A stretch of DNA of 64,000 nucleotides. It comes from Lytechinus variegatus. Its lineage: Eukaryota; Echinodermata; Echinoidea; Temnopleuroida; Toxopneustidae. A model generated the notes under the pieces. It did not search any database. It saw only the letters and a list, made by a program, of their open reading frames with translations, and had not been told where the DNA came from. Positions 33,301-45,300 of the stretch are shown one piece after another. The DNA lies in contig NC_054744.1 of NCBI RefSeq assembly GCF_018143015.1, forward strand, positions 6,264,059-6,328,058, in the 5' to 3' direction. Made by a program: the position numbers and the translations under genes. Within the stretch, counting starts at the first letter, position 1, and each line of letters starts with the position of its first letter.

Positions 33301-36300
33301 AAAATTGGTGTTCGCGACGATGGATCTTTGGAGAGAAAATATATCTTTGAGAGAGCCACGTGTATTTTTAGCACAGAAGCGCACAAGCATAAGCGTCGTG
33401 GGCGCAAGGAAACTACGCCTCATATCAACAATGCGCTTCATTATTTTAAGAAGAGATGCTTCTATTGGTTGGCCTAAGCATATGCCAAGCTTAATAATTG
33501 GTTGATGACAGAATATTAGGCGTGTCAGAGATAAAATAGGGGACGTCCTTACAGAGATAAGACAATTTTCGGAATACCAATTTAAGAGAATTTTAGCGCG
33601 CTGTTATCTTGCTGACTTACAAGAAAAGTTAAGAAAAAAGTTAAGACAATTTTCAGAATACCACCCCAGTTCATAAAGTACAATAAGTAGTTTATACAAC
33701 AGATTGGGTATGGAAAGGACTGCTGCTTGTAGGTAGCAGTCCCCTATATCAAACTTAGATTTAAAAGTTGTGCTTTTAATACATGATTCATATGATTCTA
33801 TCTCTATTATTTTTTCAGCTCAGGGAGACCCATTTTCAAGATGCACCACCTGCTGGTGTCATGCTGAAACAACCAAGGTAGGTACCCAGCAGGGGAAAAA
33901 AAAAATGGGGGCTCAGAGCAATTTCGCTCCCAAATTGCTTTAAAAAAAAGGACTGGAAATTAAAAAAAGCCCCTGATAATCTCTTTTCAATACAATGATA
34001 AATCATATCCATTAAAACAGATTTGATAATAATAATAAATTAGAAAATGTGCACAAATCCACTCCGTTCATCTAAAGACCCATATTTGCTTGCCATACCC
34101 AAGACTCGTACAAAAACAGGTGATCGCACATTTAGTGTTACTGCTTTTAAAGAATGGAACAACATCCCCACTTTCATTAAATAATCAAACTGTTCAGATC
34201 AATTTAAGAAACTTCTAAAAACATGCCTCTTTTCCGATTAATTTCTTTTGCATTGATTTGTACTGTAATTATTATGTACTCTTGTTTTAAATAATTTGTA
34301 AACGCTGTGATATAGTTAACTATGGAGAGCGTACTAAATGCTAGTTATTATTATTATTATTATTAAGGAATGATGAGGGTGCCTAACAATTCATCATTTT
34401 GGCAACAGGTTGTTAAAATGAAAAGTAATTGTAGCCCATGAAAATAAATAAAAAATAATGTTTGGCATGGTACCCATATTAGTTAAAATGTTCAGTTTAT
34501 CAAATCTACACTTTTTCAAACTTAAATAAATTTACTATATAGGGCTGAGTTGATCTAGATATCTTTGAAAGCCTACTTTGAAATGATATAATTTGGTTTG
34601 ATCACAATGTATTTGATGAATATCTCATCTTAAAGATGTGAATCTTTGGTTTCCCTTTCTTGATACACCTGGATCAATATAAGCTTTCAGGTGTTACCAT
34701 ACATAAGAATAACCAGTTACATAATCACATTTTGTTATGCAGAATCTTTCAACCCATCATCATTTTACCAACCCTCTGCGACCTTCTTGGGACGACCCTC
34801 GCTGGTATAGGTCTCATCTACGTCTCAGCATCGGTCTGGCAAATGCTCCGAGGTTCCATCATCATCTTCACTGGAATACTCTCGGTAAGTGTGAGAATCC
34901 CGTTAAATCTGCATAACGGTAAGTCAATGTTCTATATAAAGTGGAATAATCGCCTCGGTCAAAGTAAAGGCCTGGTGACACCGCCCAAGCGTTGTTGGAG
35001 CGGTCGTGGAGCAGAGAGAAAAAATCATAACCGCTCGCTACTTTTCACCATTTTCAATTTTGATTGTTCTTATTTTGTTTTCGATTTTTCCCCCAATTTT
35101 GTGAGCGAAATTCGACTCTCTCTCCGTACTGCTCCATGACCACTCCAACAACGCTCAGGCGGTGTGACCAGGCCTTAAGTTTTGAGACCAGGGGTCCGTT
35201 GCAGAGAGAGTTGCGTTTAAACGCAAGTAAAAAAATCAAGTCCCAAATGCGCGCTGTTGATTGGTTGAAAATGAAGTTGCGCATGATTTTTAGAGTTATA
35301 ATTGATTGCAACTCTTTCTGCAACGGGTCCCAGGGTCCCGTCTTACAAAGAGTTACGATTGATCCAATCAACCTCAACTCAAGCCTTGAAATAGGCACCT
35401 GTGAGCCGGGGCAATTTTGTTTTTTAAATTGCCCCCAGCTCACGGGCTTTTTACAGGAACCGGGGGCAATTTTCTGGAACAAGGGGCAATTTAAAAAAAT
35501 ATATATAACGGTGAACCACACCGCAAATTTGTTTATAGTAAGCGCAGCTCCTGCAATTTTTTAATTAGTAAATGAATAGCATATGCTAAGTATTAGGCTT
35601 ATTCAAACATTTAAGAAATCAGATTTAAATGTTTAAGTGTTTTGACACCCTCACTCCACATCCCCTTTACAACCACACACACATGGGCTTATTTATTTTT
35701 CGTCTTTAATGAACCATGATCAATGAACCCCCCAAAAAAAAAAAAAAATCTAAATAAATTAATAAAATGAAAATTAAAAAAAGAGAGAGATGGAGAAAGA
35801 GAGAATTCAGATCAAATAATAAATTTAGAAAAAAAAAAAAATTTTAAGGTTTTTTTTTATGGTTTGAATCATGGGAGTGGGTGAGTGTTTGTGTGTGATT
35901 GTGGCTGTGAGGTGCACTTGGATTGCATATACGATATCAATAAATAACTCAGTCTATTCAAATTCCAGCACATAGCCACAGGCTATGTACATGTATTGTA
36001 GGTTCACGTACCTTAAGTTTTTCACAAGTTATTTGAAAACGCAGATCACAGAAAATGCCTTTCATTCTGGGAGAGTCTGAATTCGGTGAAAATGTATTCA
36101 TTAGTAACTTAAATATTCATCACAATGAAGGAATCATAAAGTTTTTTGACAGTTTTCAATAATTAACATGAAATCTAAACTCTATCTCAAACGGGAAATC
36201 ACCATCACTTAGGCCATTACTGATAGAATTCTCACCCAGAGGTCTGGCAGACATGAGCTCAAAACTGGCTTGCTAACACCACAATCAAGTGCACGCGGTG

Positions 36301-39300
36301 TCCTCCTATATTTTTTTTAGATGGAGCCTTGTTAGATTATTTATTGTCTGATATTTACCCCTCTCCAGGAAAGAAATTAAAAAGCTACAATTCACAACTA
36401 TAAGCTAAGTTATTTTGGATTATTAAGGCTCCGTTTTGACAAGCAAGGTCGGCGACTGTGAGGATAAAAGACTTGCACATCGTATGTGCTGTGAACAGGG
36501 ATTTATCTCCTGTGCAATTCAAATTACTATATCACAGAATTGTGATATCCCGACTGGAAATGTGTGCATTAGAAATTGCACATGGTGAAGTATGGAAAAA
36601 CCGCTACCGGAAGAACGCGCGCACATGTATTACAGGAAAAAAAGACGGACGTAGCTCACTTTTTATGGTACAGAAAAAAAGACGCACTTGGCAATTTTAA
36701 ACTGTGTTTATCGTAAATTGAAAGTTATTTGATTTTGGCTTTACAGATATTTAAATTACATGAATGATATGGCTTCACTGCTCACTCACGGCGGGCGCAA
36801 TTACCTGGAAAATATTTGCGCCCATTCGTCAAAATTTGATGATTTTGGGGCTTCATGGGCGCAATTGATGGCGTTATGAGCGCGAATTTGCGCTCAGCGC
36901 CCACTTATTTCAAGGCTTGCCTCAACTATATGGAAATCTATCAATGTCATAATTTTGCACAAATTTGCACAAATTCCTTTGCATACTGAATTGTCAAGAA
37001 AAAGATAAATGTATGAATGTACATCATAATTATAGAAAACATTTTGAGCAAACATGCATTTTTATCTGTTGACGTTTCTGGCTTTTCATAGTTGTGTTTG
37101 ATCGGATCAATCAAAACTCTTTGTGAGATGGGGACCAGGTGAGTGTTTCATGAAGCTGTTATTATCTTTAGAGCAACTTTAAGAATGACTGGTGATCCTT
37201 TCTTGTGGTAAATGGTATATTCATTGGTGATGGTTAAGCACGTAAGAAATGTTTGCCAGTCCTTCTTAAAGTTGTTCTTAACTTACGAACAACTTTATGA
37301 AATGGGCCCTAGATGATGCATGATGTATCGCCTCCTGTGAGTGGAACAGATGTCTGTGGTCGTAAGATATTTGACTTGGGTGAAACATGAACTTCGGATG
37401 ATTTCATGGGTGGAGCTAACATTTTTTCTCCCATTTTATGGGTGTCCTAGTGGTTACGACTCTTGTCTATCAGAGGGATGTGCATGGGTTCGAATCCCAG
37501 CCATGGCGTGTTTTCCTTCAGCAAGACATTTACCCACATTGTGCTGCTCTCAAACCAGGGAAGGTGAATGGGTACCCAGCAGGATTAATTCCTTTAATGC
37601 ACTGGGCGCCGGTGATAGTAGCTTGAGCTAAAACTTGCGTAATGATAATAATCACAATGCGCCTTGGAATAGTTTCTTTCTAGAAAGATGATGCAATACA
37701 AATGCATGTTATTATTATGATCTTGAGAGTGAAGTTCCATCAGTTAATGGACTGATTCGATAGGGTTTTGTTTTAATCATTTATTTTGATCTTTTAAGCA
37801 GACACAAACCGGCAGCCATCTCAAGCTCTTAAACATCAAAATCTGGCCAAGCTGTAAACCCATAATGCAACATTCTCTGAGCAGTGTAGTCTTGTAATTC
37901 AGACCCATTGAAATGTTAATTGCATGCTTATTCACAACACAATATATTTCTACCACAAAAATTGTGTACATTTCCTCAAGACATTTTGTTTCTCTATACA
38001 AGAAAAAAATGTTAGCTAATTTATTCTCTGTATTGATAGTTATCTCAAAAAGGGCATTTTATAAGACTAGGTATTTATGACACAATGTATGAGAGACCAC
38101 AAGCAGTTTGCTCCCCTTTTAGGACCAACGCCTCATACAGATATATCTAAGCTAAACAAGAACAGTTAACATCTGTGAAGAGGCTTGTATGTAAACTATG
38201 CAGTATATTCTGGGAGTGTTACACTTAAGTAACATTGCAACTGCACCCATGTTTTCTATATCTCTGCATTTAATCCTATGTTAATTAAGAATTCACATCT
38301 TAATCATATCCAATTGACTCTTTACACAATGATGTTCCTCAGCTTTGTTCCTTTAAATTAGCCTTTTAATAGTCAGTGATTCATGTTAGGGGATTAAGAG
38401 TTGAAAAAAAATAATTCCATCTCTTTTCTTTTGCTTTTGTTTGCAATAACCCATAATTTTGTTCTAAACTTACAGAAAATCTTCTTAAAAAGACAGCTAA
38501 AGTGGTTTCACTGGACAGGAATGACAGTTACAGTGGTGAGTATTGGAGCGATAAGGGCAATTTATGAACAGAATCACTTCCTCCAAGTTAGATTCAGATA
38601 TGAAAAGGGTATGGTATCAGCACAAACATATTAAGGCATGGGGTAATTCCCAGACTATGTCCTAATAAAGTAAAGAGGGCTTCAGAATGAAGGCCAAAGA
38701 ATTCAAATGTCTGTTGTGAATTTTTTTTTCATGGATACCATCTACTGATAAGTAATAGTACTAGACGATATTTTGATTTCACTGTTACTCAATTATCACC
38801 TGCAAAATATCACCGAGTCTGAAAATTCATTATGAGCTGCAATTCTGTGAGAGCAGAGAAGAGGGAGATGAAAAGTAAGGCTTTCATAAGGTGCTTGTTC
38901 ATGAAAAGCAGGCATTTTTGGTACCAACTTCTGAAGTTTTGAATTGGTTTAAAGCAATAGGAAACATCATTTTGGTCAATGAATAGTGATCAACTTTTCA
39001 TAATCGGCAATATTTTGTTCATGATATTGAATATTGAATATTTTTTCAATATTGCATGATTTTTATAATATTGAAATATGGCCCAGCACTAAATGGTAAT
39101 TTTCTATGTATCACATTTCCCATGAACGGTGAGGGCAAGCTTGATTGTTAGTTGATATGTTTCTCTTTTGGAGGAGAGATTGTAAACTTTATTCAATTTA
39201 TGTTTTTGTTTTGTCAGAATCCTATACATATAATCTATGTATTTCATCCCCTATTTTGAATCATGATTTTTTTTCCATTTAGTTTGGACTAGTTTTAGTT

Positions 39301-42300
39301 GGCATGTCAACGATATTTGCAGAGGAAGGAACTTCAGAAGTAGGTCAAACTGTCTTAGGTAAATACAGTAGAATAGAAGCATGTATTCAGTATTTAATTA
39401 AAGTGGTCAGTCAAGATAAAAAAAAAAGGTTCTTGAAAAATGGTGTAAACATATAAGTTGCGGTTTGAAAATAACAATCTGAAAGTCATGTATGTACGTC
39501 CATGTATATATGATGGTTTTAGCATAGGGCTTTTGCAGTTTAGTAAAGATAGAGATTTGAAAACTATGAATTATGAAAAATTTATGTAACAATTGGCTAT
39601 CCATACTTAAACTACAATTTTAAACCCGACTTCAGAATACGGGCCCGTATGTTTAACGCTTTAGCAGACGCATGCTACAAAGCCCAGTTTGGTGAAAATG
39701 TGTTGAATCCTTTTTTTATATTCCAGGTATCTTGTTAATATTAGGAGGTCAAGTGATGAATGCTGTTCAGATGATTATTGAAGAAATCTTTCTTAAAAAG
39801 AGAGCTTATCCTGCACTACAGGTATGAAATATGTCTCTAGAAAAATGTTAAGAAATATCATCTTTGTTGTTCCTCAGGTTAAGAAGGTTTGGTTTATGGG
39901 GTGACAGACAAGAGGATATGGTGCCCTTTCAAGTTTCTCAATATTGCCTTTTTTTTCTTCTTTTTCTTTTGATAGATGTCTATTTATCATTATTTATTTC
40001 TATATCAGAGTAGAGACTAATATTATAACACATACAAAATTATTTTGCTTCAAAATTTTATGTGTAGATTTTAACAAAGACGTTATGTTATGACAATATG
40101 AAATATGGGGATACGATCATGAGTGTATAGTCATGTGACAAGTTCATGTTCGGTATGAAGAGTTTTAGAAATTGCATTTTTCACTTGTCTCCTTTGCCTA
40201 TCGTAGGGCATTGGTACGTTTATGTAGCACACAAGTGATCAAAGGGACAATGATATTTATTGCCATAGGTTTCATTAGTCTGCACGCACAGACCCTTGGT
40301 TTTGCACAATTTGCATAGTGCATCATGCAGAGTCTGAAGTAGTGAGACTAGTTTCATAATAATAATAATAATGTACTGTGTGGCTGGCTCTACCAGACAC
40401 AGACAGAACCTTTGGCCTCTAGTCTTAACTCTAGACCTATTATTGGTTAAAGTGTCAAATATGGGTCTGTGCTTGCAGACTATTAAAGGATTCATTTCAA
40501 TATAGCTGAATGATTTCACTCAAACAACGTGTTAATAAAGTAATATTTTGTTTATTTTACCAGGTGGTAGGAATGGAAGGTATATTTGGATTCTTCATCT
40601 TAGGGCTGGTAAGTGTTCATTGACAGACCTATATTATGCTGCCATACTTTGGCAAAAGAAAGCAAGTTACAAAAGTATTTGTTGTAAATGAGCAATGTGT
40701 TTTTGTCATTTACCTAGGCATCAGTGCAATTTAACAGCATATTTTCTTCAATATCATTCCATAGAATGATCATTTCTTCCCAAATTTTGCCAGAAGGTGC
40801 ATCATACGCTGTAAAAAGGGTGTTTCAGAAATAACAATAACTCAAATTTGACTGATGTGTCACTTGCTTCCTTTTGCCAAAGTTGGGCAGTATGGTCCGG
40901 TCACACCACTTGATCCAACTCCAGACTGATCAAAGATATTACGTTATTATCGATGGCATATCGTCTGTCAATTTGGAGTCTGTTTTGTTGGTGTGTCTGT
41001 ATCCTTAGCAAGGGCATGGGCTGGTTTGAGCATGGGGAGGTGCACATCCTGGGGAGGTGGGACTTAGGCTGCGTTTATGCGACCTCAACCCAGAATCATG
41101 ATTTGAATTACGATTTGAATCATGATTCAAAACAGCAACATGAATCACGATCCGACAGAATCAGCGTTTATACGACCATCTTTCTAACGCTGTTTCTCCC
41201 TGAATTCGGGCCGATCCAGTGCGCATCACAGTGCGCAGTTTGACCCAGGAAGTATAGGTCAACATTTTCGCGCGTTTCTAACTTAAAGTCGGCTAGCTAG
41301 ATTTTTGCTGCCGCCCGAGCTAACGCGCGATCGTTTGTGCAACGTTTACTAGGCTTCCGATAAATGAATATTTTACTTCCAGAATTCCGTGTACTAGTAT
41401 TGTACCTCGTATTGTTTTTGTTTACTTGTATTCAATCTTGTCAGTTCATCGAAAATGGTGTTCGGTAGCCGTAGTACTGGGCACGAATTCTGTTAATTTT
41501 GTCTCGACAGGCGGTGCCACATCTCCGTAGAAATCCCTCCCTCGCAAGCGCCGCTGAAAGGGATTCGTAGATCGTCTTATTTCTGTGAATCCCGGTCACT
41601 GATCTCTATAGATCAGTGATCCCGGTAACTCTAAGGGATGCTTTTGCTTCAGGCCAAAGCATGCACAAGCAGAGCCCCGAGTTCGTCGTCAGTCCAATTT
41701 GTGCCTTCGGAACTTGAAGATTGATGAAAACAATGAAATATACAAATGACGCTACAGTACAACCCCGGGGGTACAATACACAGAATGATAATTCCTAAAC
41801 GCACGTGACAATTGGCATATACCGGTACTAGTACACTGGCAATACTGCTACACGAAATTTAACCTGCACGAAACACAGCGTGCGCCTTTGAGTCGAACCC
41901 GGAAGAAGCACGACACAATGACGTCATAGAATCATGATTCAAATCACGATATCGTTTATACGACCTTTTTCGTTCGTGATTCTACAGAAACGTCTTTCCA
42001 AACGCCCCTTTTTTCGTGTTTCATGTTTGTGATTCTAATCATGATTATATTCAATTTCGACTAAACGCAATCGTGATTCTGCAGAATCGTGATTTGAATC
42101 ATGATTCTAATCATGATTCTAGGGTAAAAAAGTGTCGAATAAACGCACCCTTAGTGGTGTGGGGGGCGTGCACATCTTTGTGAGGTGGACATTTGGAAAA
42201 TCAGCTGTTGAAAGCAGGAGAAGGGGTGCAAATTTTGTTTCGCTTGCCGGTGCCGGAACTCCACTGCCTGAGTGCTCAGCGGGAGGGTGCATGTGCACCC

Positions 42301-45300
42301 AGGCCCCAGGGCACTCCCAGCCTACTCCCTTGATTAGGGACTGTATGCCGGGGGGGGGGGCACTTACATTGACGACTGGATACCATGCGCGACCAAAAAA
42401 ACATGTAAAAAGGATGTCTTTTAAAGATAAAGCATGTTTTGTACGTAACGTAATATTAGAGTGTCAAAAACACCAAAATAATGAAAAAAGGGTATCGCTA
42501 GGAAAGCTACGTGGTGTAAAAAATTAAGACTAAAATGTTTAATAGAGGATGTACTCTCTGCCCCAAGAGTCAACACTGCGTGTGTAGAATTAGATTTGCA
42601 CGAGATGTGGGAGGTGGGGGCTGTACTTAACCCAATCAGGTAAAGGTAAAACCGACGACTGAGTGACATAACAATAAAAATATTTTTGTTCTTGTTTAGG
42701 GGGTCAATTCAGAAATACTTGCCAAGAGTATCGTTTTGTTTCCAATAATTTTTAAGTGTAGGGTTTCATACGCCAATACTTGTTAAGGGGTGCATTTTAA
42801 GAATATGGAAAATATGTGTTTAGGGTGCTTTCCGAGACCGCGTGGTCGCGCATGGTATCCAGTTATCCACCCGTCCATGGAACTACCCCCCTGGGACTGT
42901 ATGTTGGTAGTAACTTACTACAAATGCTGGGTCATTACTGTTAAGGGAAGGGGGCAAGCTTTGATAAAGAATGGGATGATTTTAAGTTTTGGGGTTTTAT
43001 ACATATGGGCCTTAAAGGTAAATGCCAGTTGTGGTAAAGATATCAAAATGAGTTCGTACAGAATCCAATGAAATGACCACCAAAGTGTCTGTTTGTATAT
43101 ATAAAATATATGTGCCAAAGGATTCTGGAAGAAATTGTGTAATTGCTGAGAAATTAGCAAATAAGCACAGGATTCGGGTCAAGCGTTGGGCCGACATTCA
43201 GAGCAATAATAATACACTGTCCCACGTGCGCTTATCTCTGTTGGTGATCTCCAGTGTGAATATTTTTCAGCGTAGATTTCAAGATTTCACAAAGTTCAGT
43301 TTACGTAACTGTACCAGATCTAGATCCTCGATGATGTACTGACAATAATGCCTGGTTTTACAGACTTTCTCATGAAATCAGTGTTTACTGCAACTACTGG
43401 TATTTCTCTTTAAGAAAAGACTTTCTATCTAGGAAAGCTCTTGCATGGAATGCTTGTAATAAGCTTCATTTGATTTGGGAATCAAATGTTTCTCTGACAA
43501 TAAAACTCTCCCTGTTTAGGGCATGTGTAGAAAATGTCCTTTTGTATGGTTGAGAAACATGGACAATCAAGAAGTCATTTAAAGATGGCACATGTACTCA
43601 ACTTTTAATGAGGTTACAAAATATTAGTTGGGAGAGATCACAAAACAAAAGATGAAATTCATGGAATCTCCCACCTATCTCCACCATGGTAATTAAACTT
43701 AGTATGAGATTTGCTGGTCACTGTTTCCGTGGTGAGAAGGAATTTATTTCTGATGTACTTTTTTGTTGTGCCTCCTTCACAAAACACAAGGACGGAGACC
43801 TTATATGTTAATTACATATGTAGGGATACCAATAATTGGTTACATGATTTATGAATTCTCGTGTCAGATCACTAAGCCCAGCGTACCATTGTTGCTTCAT
43901 TCTCGGATGCGTCCGATTTGTAGTGTAGTCAGTACTCGGTTCTCATAGCTGAAGCGATTGACTCAAGCAATGGTGGTGAGAGGAGGTGCTTCATAAAGCT
44001 GCTTGTAAACTAATGCACAAGATTTTTGAGACATTGGTTGGCACAATGATGATGCACATAATTTTCTTGTCTTCTTGTCTTGTCTTTCCGTTAATGCCCA
44101 CAATGATTATATTATGGCATATGAATGTCAAGATTGACTTGACCTGAATTTTGCCGGGACCGGCAGGTGTAATACACTGGGTGAACACCCTACTCTTTGA
44201 CGAATAGTGTATTGGTTTTAACGTGCATAGGTTGTGACTCTCCTGTACACGGGACCAACATTTGCGTCCTTCCCGATGGACGGAGTGTTTTCCAACTGCA
44301 TTCACACCTGCACTGAATACAGTGGTGAGACATGCTAGCAAACAATGCTATAGCATCAGATTTTTTGTTACACGTGTTTCGGCATGAGCGGGACTCAAAC
44401 TCCACACACGTTAAGATCTACAATCTTATCCAAAACATGCGCTCTAACCGACTGAGCTACGCTGCCTTCTTTACTCCATCTGTAACAGATGCTGTTCCGG
44501 AAAAAGAAAATGGTAATAAGCTTGTATAGGTTTACCAAGAGAGCCAATAAATTTCTATTGGTTTCAATACAAAATGCATTTTATAAGTAACAGAAGATTG
44601 AGAAATAGGGAGGATAAAGTCTTGGCATCAAACTTTTTTGATCGAATTACAAAAACTCTTAACTTGTTCTTTGCAGATCGTTCTTCCCATATTGTACTTC
44701 ATCCCCGATGAGAATGCTTACACGGGTCGTTACGAGGACAGCATAGATGCTATGCTTCAAATTGGCAACAGTCCGAGGCTGCTGGCTTTCTGTTTACTTT
44801 ACCTCCTGTCCATTTCAGGGTACAACTACTTTGGACTTTCTGTTACAAAATCTCTGACAGGTAATGATAACATGCGCTTGAGTTGAGGCTTCCTTGAGTC
44901 TGGGCATGCATTTCCAAAGTTATGCAAGATTCTGTATTTGCATTTTGGACAAAACATTTGCTTAAAAATGCCCGAGATGGGGAGTTGGGGGTTTGGGTGG
45001 ATCCTTCCTGCATCCCCCCCCTCCCTGCTACTGCTGTGAGAGTTTGAGAGGGGTTCAGATAACTAGGCTCTATTTCCCACACACTAAATAAATCTTGTAC
45101 GCACAAAATATGTTGTATTGATAATTTACACATTTTAAACACTCATATATGCCCTCTACCCTAGAATTAGCATCCCACTATTACTCTCATGAAACTTGGC
45201 AATTCGTTCAGGAAATTTAGACAACATTTCCTGAACAATAAAACTTTGTTTTGTGGTAATTATAAAGTACCAGTGGGTAACCACACGGGTTGTGTGGTCC

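Noticed and set aside
35054..35564. Opposed ORFs of 155 and 166 codons
   Set aside because: They run across inverted repeats (two foldback elements), which produce mirror ORFs.
42132..42527. 131-codon ORF
   Set aside because: Crosses the end of the Harbinger-like element and the poly-G-ended MITE; no conserved domain.
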